From: Sediminispirochaeta sp.
GTDB lineage: Bacteria; Spirochaetota; Spirochaetia; DSM-16054; Sediminispirochaetaceae
Direction of reading: 5' to 3'
DNA length: 9,028 nt
Assembly: GCA_011046055.1 (NCBI GenBank)
Contig: DSBN01000279.1
Span: 1 to 9,028, forward strand
Both the position numbers and the translations under genes were made by a program. The notes beneath the pieces are model-generated. The model searched no databases, was not told the origin of the DNA, and was given only the letters and a program-made list of their open reading frames with translations. Shown here one piece after another: positions 1-5,579 of this stretch. Position 1 is the stretch's first letter. Every line of letters starts with the position of its first letter.

Positions 1-667
1 GAATTCGGGCTACCTCCTCGGGAATATCCGCTTTTTCAATAATCTTGAGCTGCTGGGCGTCTTCCAGGTCCCGACCGAGATAGGCGATTTTATCAGAGAC
101 CCGTACCACCGTTCCCTCCCATGTGGAGGGATACCTGTCCCGGGCCTCTATCGCCCCCAAGTCTTTCTCCTGGAAGTCGGGCCGGATGAACTGCTCAAAC
201 TTCTCGCCGCAGTGGTTTACTATCCCGTCTCGCACCGCGTAGGTCAAGTTCATCCCCCGCCCGTAGTTGACCAAGTGATCCACCACCCGCAGAGAGTACA
301 GTTCATGGATAAAGCCCCCGAAGTCTCGCTTCAGATCGTTCATTATCTCCTCGCCGACGTGTCCAAAGGGGGTATGTCCCAGATCGTGGCCCAAACCGAT
401 AGCCCAGGCCAGGTCCGCATCCAGATCGAGCCCCCGGCAGATCGCCGCAGCCACCGATGCGACGTGCATCACATGCTCGATTCGAGTACAGATGTGATCG
501 TTTTTTGGGGAAAAGAAAACCTGGGTCTTGTGCTTCAAACGGCGAAACGGATATGAATGGATGATGGCGGTGGTATCTCGAAAGTAGTCGCCCCTTTCAT
601 CACCCTGTCTGGGATATCTTCTTTGTAACAGCACCTCTTTGGGCAATTGGTTGACAAACCGTTTCAC
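1..667 (-). CDS. dgt: dGTPase-like HD-domain deoxynucleoside triphosphate triphosphohydrolase (partial, 3' end outside window)
   Basis: Read on the minus strand, this frame is open from position 667 to the left edge, giving 222 residues of a longer protein. The family hydrolyses dGTP or other dNTPs to the deoxynucleoside and triphosphate in the cytoplasm. The N-terminus carries the family hallmark IIHSYPFRRLKHKTQVF. The HD-domain metal ligands are visible: His65 in RIEHVMHVA, His94-Asp95 in GLGHDLGHTPFGH, and Asp192 in VRVSDKIAYLGRD. I chose GTG at 667 because GGAGG (complement of 673-677) sits 5 bases upstream. Another in-frame GTG at 697 has poorer spacing, and an in-frame stop lies just beyond it. 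The gene is divergent from the c-di-GMP gene. The family assignment is secure. The exact nucleotide substrate is not, because many members act on several dNTPs or need dNTP effectors. Confidence 0.9.
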   Translation of the reverse strand, partial: MKRFVNQLPKEVLLQRRYPRQGDERGDYFRDTTAIIHSYPFRRLKHKTQVFFSPKNDHICTRIEHVMHVASVAAAICRGLDLDADLAWAIGLGHDLGHTPFGHVGEEIMNDLKRDFGGFIHELYSLRVVDHLVNYGRGMNLTYAVRDGIVNHCGEKFEQFIRPDFQEKDLGAIEARDRYPSTWEGTVVRVSDKIAYLGRDLEDAQQLKIIEKADIPEEVARI

Positions 668-672
668 CTCAG

Positions 673-677
673 CCTCC
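673..677 (-). promoter_or_regulatory. Ribosome-binding site of the dGTPase-like gene
   Basis: The minus strand reads GGAGG here, 5 bases before GTG at 667. This decides for a GTG start over the more upstream GTG at 697. Confidence 0.6.
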
Positions 678-708
678 GCTTTTTTATAGTCTCGCACAGC
701 TCCGGGGC

Positions 709-779
709 TTAATCAAGACAATTTCTTAGCGTACAAAATGAGCAAGCCGTTTGATTTTTTATTCCAAAGTCATTATAGT
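709..779 (+). promoter_or_regulatory. Candidate sigma-70-like promoters for the c-di-GMP gene
   Basis: Two matches are visible in the intergenic stretch. TTAATC (709-714) and TACAAA (732-737) are 17 bases apart and would leave a leader that contains the ribosome-binding site. TTGATT (751-756) and TATAGT (774-779) are also 17 bases apart and match the consensus better, but transcription would start around 786, after the ribosome-binding site and almost at the ATG. The first pair therefore fits the gene better and the second would give a near-leaderless mRNA. This is consensus matching by eye only. Confidence 0.25.
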
Positions 780-784
780 GAGGA
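778..784 (+). promoter_or_regulatory. Ribosome-binding site that sets the start of the GGDEF-EAL gene
   Basis: GTGAGGA lies 4 bases before ATG at 789. The alternative in-frame ATG at 738 has no purine-rich sequence in front of it. Confidence 0.6.
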
Positions 785-788
785 ACAC

Positions 789-2927
789 ATGGAACCGAAT
801 CAGGTCAACGGCCATCAAAACGGAGAGACTCGACCGAAGAAGATTCTCATAGTCGAGGACGAACGCATCATCGCTTTGGACTTGAAAAAGCGCCTCGAAA
901 GGTTTGGTTTCTACGCTCCCGAGATCGTCTCCGACGGCGAATCCGCTATCACCACCGCCACATCTTTGCGTCCCGATATCATCCTGATGGATATTATGCT
1001 CGGAGGACAGATAGACGGGATAGAGGCCGCCAAGACCATCAAAGACACACTGAACATTCCGGTCATCTTTCTGACCGCCTATTCCAACGAAAACACCCTC
1101 GACCGGGCCAAAGAAGCCGAACCCTACGGCTATATTCTGAAACCCTTCAAGGAACGAGAGCTCTACACCACTATAGATATCAGTCTCTACAAGTTCGAAA
1201 TCAACCGCAAGCTGCAACAGCAGGAACGCTGGCTCTCGGCAGTCCTGCACAGCGTCGAGGACGGCATCATCGCCACCGATAAAAATAGCCGGATCGATTT
1301 CATGAATCCCGTAGCCGAGACGATTACCGGCTGGAACGAGGAAGAGGCCAAAGGACACTTTCTCAACGAGGTCTTCGCGGCGACCTACGGACGGGACCAA
1401 CGACCGCTCATTCTCCCCGAACTGAATGTGGAAAACCCGAAAGACCCTCCCTTTGTCTTCAGCAACTGCGTCCTGACCAACAAAAAGAGCGCCCGAGTCC
1501 ATATCGACGGCTCTTTTGGCGTGATCCGTGACCGAAAGGGGGTCGTGGAGGGTCAAGTTCTGGCTTTCCGGGATACCACCGAGATGCAGAGACTCAGCGA
1601 CACTATCAACTACCAGGCCAGCCACGACACCCTTACCGGTCTGGCCAACCGTGACGAGTTCTCTTCCCGCTTGGAGTACGCGCTGGAAGCCGCTCGAGAG
1701 CAGAATGAGGTCCACTCGCTCCTATACCTGGATGTGGATCAATTTCGCGTGGTCAACGACATCTGCGGCCACACCGCGGGGGATGAGCTCCTCCTCAAAA
1801 CCACCAAGATCATCCGTTCGGTGATCCGCAGCAGCGATTTCTCCGCCCGACTCGGAGGGGACGAGTTCGGTATACTGCTGGAAGAGGCTTCCACCGATAG
1901 AGCGATAGAGATAGCCAAAAGGCTGCAGTCCCGACTGATGGAAGACAAGCTGGTGTGGAAAAAAAACGTCTTCAACATCAGCACCAGTATCGGAATAGTA
2001 CCGATTGACTACAACAGCGAGTCGGTGCACAGCATTCTGGCCGCCGCCGACGACGCCTGCTACCTGGCCAAGGACGAGGGGGGCAACAAGTACAAGGTCT
2101 ATCAGCAGAACGAAAGCAGGTTTGTCCAGCGGCGCGGGGAGATGCAGTGGATATCCCACCTCACCCAAGCCCTGGAAGAGGATCGTTTTGTGCTCTACCA
2201 TCAGCCTATTGTATCCCTCGACGAGAGCACTTCCCACGGAAAAAAGAGCGAGATCCTGGTGCGTATGATCGACAAGGAGAACAATCTCATCATGCCGGAG
2301 GACTTCATTCCCGCCGCGGAACGCTACAACTTGATGCCCTCCATCGACCGTTGGGTCATCCAGACCAGCTTTGAAAACTTCAAAACCCTGGATGAAAAGT
2401 ACAACGGAGCAAAAAACCCCTTCAGCTTCACCATCAACCTCTCCGCCGCCTTTCTGGCCGACGAGACCTCGCTGGACTTCCTGGATTACCAGCTTCGGGA
2501 GTACCAGGTACCTCCGGAGGCCTTCTGTTTTGAGATCACCGAGACCGCGGCGATTACCAATATGGAATCGGCCACCCGCTTTTTGCACGAGGTCCAGAGC
2601 ATCGGAATCTCCTTCGCCCTGGACGACTTCGGCAGTGGATTTTCCTCTTTCAACTATCTGCGCCAGCTCCCGGTGAACTACCTCAAAATCGACGGGATAT
2701 TCGTGAAAAACTTGCACGAGGATCACATCAGTCGGGCCATGGTCGAGGCGATCAACAGCCTGGGCCATTTCATGGGGATCAAAACCATCGCCGAATTCGT
2801 GACCAACGACACCATCATGGACAATCTAAAAAGCATCGGCGTGGACTTCGCCCAGGGCTATCATGTCGGTGTACCACGCCCCTTTCACGAGCTGCTGACG
2901 GAGGCGGACTCCGTCAAAAAAGCCTAA
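789..2927 (+). CDS. Response regulator with REC-PAS-GGDEF-EAL domains (cyclic-di-GMP synthase/phosphodiesterase)
   Basis: A 712-residue signalling protein without signal peptide or membrane segment, so probably cytoplasmic. Residue numbers count from ATG 789. (a) Receiver, about 18-135: acidic pair Glu23-Asp24, phospho-acceptor Asp68 in ILMDIML, Thr96, and Lys118 in ILKPF. (b) PAS, about 148-265. (c) Diguanylate cyclase, about 275-440: intact GGDEF at 356-360 and a product-inhibition site RSSD at 347-350, five residues before it. (d) EAL phosphodiesterase, about 453-705: EAL is EIL (Glu488), with Asn550 in INLSA, Glu582 and Glu585 in FEITET, Asp612-Asp613 in DDFGSG, Lys633 in LKIDG, Glu669 and Gln689. 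The usual AEGVE is AEFVT here, keeping the first Glu. Both catalytic halves therefore look intact by motif, so the protein could make and degrade c-di-GMP under control of a histidine kinase that is not in this window. An upstream ATG at 738 would add 17 residues outside any domain. The direction of net activity cannot be read from sequence. Confidence 0.93.
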   Translation: MEPNQVNGHQNGETRPKKILIVEDERIIALDLKKRLERFGFYAPEIVSDGESAITTATSLRPDIILMDIMLGGQIDGIEAAKTIKDTLNIPVIFLTAYSNENTLDRAKEAEPYGYILKPFKERELYTTIDISLYKFEINRKLQQQERWLSAVLHSVEDGIIATDKNSRIDFMNPVAETITGWNEEEAKGHFLNEVFAATYGRDQRPLILPELNVENPKDPPFVFSNCVLTNKKSARVHIDGSFGVIRDRKGVVEGQVLAFRDTTEMQRLSDTINYQASHDTLTGLANRDEFSSRLEYALEAAREQNEVHSLLYLDVDQFRVVNDICGHTAGDELLLKTTKIIRSVIRSSDFSARLGGDEFGILLEEASTDRAIEIAKRLQSRLMEDKLVWKKNVFNISTSIGIVPIDYNSESVHSILAAADDACYLAKDEGGNKYKVYQQNESRFVQRRGEMQWISHLTQALEEDRFVLYHQPIVSLDESTSHGKKSEILVRMIDKENNLIMPEDFIPAAERYNLMPSIDRWVIQTSFENFKTLDEKYNGAKNPFSFTINLSAAFLADETSLDFLDYQLREYQVPPEAFCFEITETAAITNMESATRFLHEVQSIGISFALDDFGSGFSSFNYLRQLPVNYLKIDGIFVKNLHEDHISRAMVEAINSLGHFMGIKTIAEFVTNDTIMDNLKSIGVDFAQGYHVGVPRPFHELLTEADSVKKA

Positions 2928-3013
2928 TATCATATTTGGGTCGAATCCAACGCGGCCTCTTCTTTTTCATTTTTCCCCTCTCCACACCTCTCCAAGCTGA
3001 AAAAAGCTTCAGC

Positions 3014-3042
3014 TTGACAGAGCCGCCGTAAGCGACTACTGT
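3014..3042 (+). promoter_or_regulatory. Candidate promoter of the aroK-aroC-nitrilase cluster
   Basis: A perfect TTGACA (3014-3019) is followed after 17 bases by TACTGT (3037-3042), which keeps the key T, A and final T of a -10 box. Transcription would start near 3049, about six bases before the aroK ATG. The elements lie in inverted repeats: AAGCTGAA/TTCAGCTT (2994-3001 and 3008-3015) ends in the -35 box, and TGACAG/CTGTCA (3015-3020 and 3039-3044) brackets the spacer. The rest of the intergenic stretch from 2928 holds only a weak hairpin (2936-2950) and a T-rich run (2958-2975), too poor to call a terminator for the upstream gene. Confidence 0.35.
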
Positions 3043-3054
3043 CACCTCAAGGCA

Positions 3055-3615
3055 ATGACACCGGCAAGCATAGTCCTGATGGGACTCAAACATTCGGGAA
3101 AATCCTCTCTCGGCTCGGCGGTCGCCGAGGCTCTCTCCCGGCCCTTTTTCGATCTGGACGATCTTGTCCTGGATGGGGCCCGAGAGAGAGGCTTCTCTTC
3201 GATCCGCCTCTTGTACGGAAGCCTTGGTCTGGAAAAATTCCAGGACCTCGAGTATGCCGCCTTGGAGGAACTGTTCCACCGCCGGGTTGCCGAGTCTTCC
3301 TTGGGATTTATCTTGTCCCTGGGCGGAGGAACCGGAGAGAATCACCGGGTGATGCACTCTCTGAGTGAACACGGGGCGGTGAGGCTCTATCTACGCGTAG
3401 CCGAGGAGACTCTCTGGCGGCGTATCTCCGCCGGGGGTATCCCCCCCTTTCTGGAAGGAGACCGACCGCCGGAGGAGCTTTTTCACAAACTCTACCTACG
3501 CCGCGACCAGTTGTACGGAAGTTGCGCGGATTTTATAATAGAGATGACGGACCGGCCTCCCGAGGAGAACAGCAGGATCCTCCTCGATGAGGTCAGAACA
3601 ATACTAAGAGGATGA
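3055..3615 (+). CDS. aroK: Shikimate kinase-like protein, with two canonical arginines apparently replaced
   Basis: A 186-residue P-loop kinase of usual shikimate-kinase length. The family phosphorylates shikimate with ATP in the cytoplasm. Visible motifs are Walker A GLKHSGKS (10-17, Lys16), the Asp33/Asp35 pair in FFDLDD, the glycine triplet in LSLGGGTG (90-92), and Arg150 in LRRDQLY, which matches the conserved C-terminal arginine. By alignment from memory with the Mycobacterium tuberculosis enzyme, the substrate-binding Arg58 (GExxFR) becomes Gln63 (GLEKFQ), and the lid Arg117 (RPLL) becomes Pro130 (IPPFL). The next gene is chorismate synthase, 7 bases downstream, which supports a role in the same pathway. 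The first ATG fits the family start, since the P-loop follows at once, but it has only a weak AAGG two bases in front and may be read from a near-leaderless mRNA. The fold and family are likely; full shikimate kinase activity is less certain. Confidence 0.82.
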   Translation: MTPASIVLMGLKHSGKSSLGSAVAEALSRPFFDLDDLVLDGARERGFSSIRLLYGSLGLEKFQDLEYAALEELFHRRVAESSLGFILSLGGGTGENHRVMHSLSEHGAVRLYLRVAEETLWRRISAGGIPPFLEGDRPPEELFHKLYLRRDQLYGSCADFIIEMTDRPPEENSRILLDEVRTILRG

Positions 3616-3622
3616 GAAAGCT

Positions 3623-4717
3623 ATGAGCGGCAGCAGTTTCGGAACCCACTTCAAAATCAGCACCTTCGGCGAGTCCCACGGACCGGCGATCGGCGTGGTC
3701 TTGGACGGCCTCACCCCCGGGGTGCCCATCGAAGAGGCGGATATTCAAAAAGAACTCGACCGCCGCAAACCCGGCCAGTCGAGTATCACCACCTCCCGCC
3801 GGGAGAGCGATCGGGTGCACATTCTCTCGGGCCTGTACCAGGGCCGAACCACCGGCACCCCCTTGGCCATGGTACTGTACAACCAGGACCAGGACAGCAG
3901 CGCCTACGAACATGTCAAGGAAGCCTTCCGGCCTGGTCACGCCGATTTCACCTATCAGAAAAAATACGGTATACGGGATCATCGCGGCAGCGGCCGCGCC
4001 TCCGGGAGGGAGACCGCCGCCCGGGTAGCCGCCGGAGCGGTGGCTCGTAAGATTCTCGAACAGCGGGGTATCCAGATCGTCGCCTATACTCAACGAGCCG
4101 CCGGAGTCAGCTGCCAGGAGATCGACTACGGGGTAATAGAAAAAAACCCCATGCGCGCCGCCGACCTGGAAGCGGCGCGCATGATGGTCCGGCGAATCGA
4201 GGAGCTCAAAGCCCAGGGAGACAGCGCCGGCGGTTTGGTGGAGTGCCGGATCATCGGAGTGGAACCGGGACTTGGCGAGCCGGTATTCGACAAGCTGGAG
4301 GCCCAGCTGGGCAAGGCCATCCTCTCCATCGGGGCGGTTCGGGGCATCGAGTTCGGCGCGGGCTTCTCTCTGGCCGATATGAGCGGTTCACGGAGTAACG
4401 ACCAAATTTTTTCCACCGGGTTCGACAGCAACCGCGCCGGGGGAATTGTCGGCGGCATCAGCAACGGCGAAGAAATCGCCTTTCGGCTGGTAGTCAAACC
4501 AACCGCCTCTATCAGCCGGCCACAGGCAAGCGTCAACTCCAAGGGCGAGGAGATCGAGATTCAAACCGAAGGTCGCCACGACCCCTGTATCTGCCCCCGT
4601 ATCGTTCCGGTGGTAGAGGCGATGAGCGCCATCGTTATTCTGGATATGATAAAAAGACAGGCGGCGCTGCAGGCGCCCCAAGTAGAATACTCAAGCGGAA
4701 TAGAAGACAAGGAATAG
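3623..4717 (+). CDS. aroC: Chorismate synthase
   Basis: A full-length 364-residue enzyme of usual size. It converts 5-enolpyruvylshikimate-3-phosphate to chorismate using reduced FMN, the last step of the common aromatic pathway. All three family signatures are present: FGESHG near the N-terminus (15-20, His19), the central RGSGRASGRETAARVAAG (121-138), and the C-terminal GRHDPCICPR (317-326). The second catalytic histidine is His106 in RPGHADFTY. The ATG follows the aroK stop by 7 bases. A Shine-Dalgarno-like AAGAGGA overlaps the end of aroK with about 10 bases of spacing, so the two genes are probably translated from one mRNA. The coding region holds a striking inverted repeat at 4150-4183, described separately. 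Confidence 0.97.
   Translation: MSGSSFGTHFKISTFGESHGPAIGVVLDGLTPGVPIEEADIQKELDRRKPGQSSITTSRRESDRVHILSGLYQGRTTGTPLAMVLYNQDQDSSAYEHVKEAFRPGHADFTYQKKYGIRDHRGSGRASGRETAARVAAGAVARKILEQRGIQIVAYTQRAAGVSCQEIDYGVIEKNPMRAADLEAARMMVRRIEELKAQGDSAGGLVECRIIGVEPGLGEPVFDKLEAQLGKAILSIGAVRGIEFGAGFSLADMSGSRSNDQIFSTGFDSNRAGGIVGGISNGEEIAFRLVVKPTASISRPQASVNSKGEEIEIQTEGRHDPCICPRIVPVVEAMSAIVILDMIKRQAALQAPQVEYSSGIEDKE
4140..4183 (-). terminator. Possible antisense intrinsic terminator inside aroC
   Basis: CATGCGCGCCGC (4150-4161) and GCGGCGCGCATG (4172-4183) form a perfect 12-bp inverted repeat with a 10-base loop. On the minus strand the stem is followed by GGG and then seven T (complement of 4140-4146), the layout of a rho-independent terminator. 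It faces transcription that reads past the convergent glycosyltransferase gene. The arms encode MRAA and AARM of AroC, so a coding origin of the symmetry is possible. The three bases between stem and T-run slightly weaken the case. Confidence 0.4.
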
Positions 4718-4722
4718 GAGGT
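4716..4722 (+). promoter_or_regulatory. Ribosome-binding site of the nitrilase-like gene
   Basis: AGGAGGT overlaps the aroC stop codon and lies 8 bases before ATG 4731. It suggests translation from the aroC message. Confidence 0.75.
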
Positions 4723-4730
4723 CCAAGACC

Positions 4731-5519
4731 ATGAAAGTCGCTTATTTTCAATTCTCCCCGCGGTTCGGTAAACCCGAGGCAAACCGCGCTCGCCTGGCGG
4801 AAGCCCTGGAGAGGAGCCGGGCGGACCTCCTGGTCGCCCCGGAGCTGTCCACCAGCGGCTATTTCTTCCCAGACAGCGAAAGCGCCCGAAGCCTCGCCGA
4901 GACGGTCCCCGGCCCGAGCACCGAGCTCCTGGAAGAGACGGCCCGCAAGACCGGCTCAACCATTGTCTTTGGCCTCCCCGAACGGGAGGGCGACACCCTC
5001 TACAACAGCGCGGTGGTCCTCGGCCCCCAGGGAATCGTCGCCACCTATCGGAAGGTGCACCTGTTCAACGAAGAGACCATCCACTTTACACCGGGTAATG
5101 ATGGTTTTTTGATTTTTCAACTGCAAGGAGTGAAGATAGGAGTCCTGGTCTGCTTCGATCACATGTTCCCCGAAGCCGCCCGCAGCCTCGCCCTGCAGGG
5201 GGTTCAAGTGGTCTGTCACCCGTCGAACCTGGTCCTGCCCGAGTACGGACAGCTCACCAGCCGGGTCAGAGCCTTGGAGAACCGAATGTTCTGGGTCCTC
5301 TGCAACCGCTGGGGTGAGGAGAGGGTCGAAGAGCGCCGGCTCCGATTCACCGGCGTCAGTCAGATCGTCCACCCCAAGGGAGAGATTCTGGCCCGTGCCG
5401 AGGCCGAGGGCGACCAGATAGCCACGACGGAGATAGACCCGGAGGAGGCTACGGAGAAGTTCGTAACCCCTTTCAACCACCTTTTGGAGGACCGCCGACC
5501 TGAGTTCTACCGCCTGTAG
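4731..5519 (+). CDS. Nitrilase-superfamily carbon-nitrogen hydrolase (amidase), substrate unknown
   Basis: A 262-residue single-domain protein of normal size for the family. These cytoplasmic enzymes hydrolyse C-N bonds of amides, ureides or nitriles through a Glu-Lys-Cys triad. All three residues are visible: Glu38 in APELSTSGY, Lys108 in YRKVHLF, and Cys141 in LVCFDHMFPE. A further conserved Glu115 lies in FNEE. There is no signal peptide. The start is firm because AGGAGGT lies 8 bases upstream and overlaps the aroC stop, so the gene is most likely the last of the aroK-aroC operon. The sequence resembles the N-carbamoyl-putrescine or omega-amidase branch more than true nitrilases, but I cannot assign a substrate. 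Linkage to aromatic synthesis may be simple co-expression. It ends 31 bases before the convergent glycosyltransferase stop. Confidence 0.9.
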   Translation: MKVAYFQFSPRFGKPEANRARLAEALERSRADLLVAPELSTSGYFFPDSESARSLAETVPGPSTELLEETARKTGSTIVFGLPEREGDTLYNSAVVLGPQGIVATYRKVHLFNEETIHFTPGNDGFLIFQLQGVKIGVLVCFDHMFPEAARSLALQGVQVVCHPSNLVLPEYGQLTSRVRALENRMFWVLCNRWGEERVEERRLRFTGVSQIVHPKGEILARAEAEGDQIATTEIDPEEATEKFVTPFNHLLEDRRPEFYRL

Positions 5520-5534
5520 ACCGTCCGGCATCTT

Positions 5535-5579
5535 AGGCGGCGTTTACACTTCAAACAGGGTAACGCCGTTTGCTCTTTT
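5535..5579 (+). terminator. Weak candidate terminator at the convergent junction
   Basis: CGGCGTTTAC (5538-5547) pairs with GTAACGCCG (5560-5568) with one bulged T, giving a stem of about nine pairs. On the plus strand it is followed by the T-rich GTTTGCTCTTTTC. It could end the aro-nitrilase transcript, and its right arm lies inside the 3' end of the opposing glycosyltransferase gene. There is no T-run on the minus strand, so it would act in one direction only. The T-tract is interrupted, so this is a weak call. Confidence 0.28.

Noticed and set aside
1..6. GAATTC at the very first base
   Set aside because: An EcoRI site at the edge may reflect a cloning or window boundary, or chance. It has no biological meaning that can be supported here.
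212..556. Plus-strand open frame over the dGTPase-like gene
   Set aside because: The minus-strand frame encodes clear HD-domain motifs over the same bases; the plus-strand product has none.
759..2768. Two long minus-strand open frames (318 and 348 codons) opposite the GGDEF-EAL gene
   Set aside because: Both lie in the same antisense frame, in codon register with the sense gene. Stops there need sense TTA, CTA or TCA codons, which are rare in this G/C-rich gene. The translations show no recognisable domain, so they are shadows.
2936..2975. Hairpin TTGGGT/ATCCAA followed by a T-rich run after the GGDEF-EAL gene
   Set aside because: The stem is only six pairs with a G-T wobble, and the T-rich run starts well downstream and is interrupted, so it is too weak to call a terminator.
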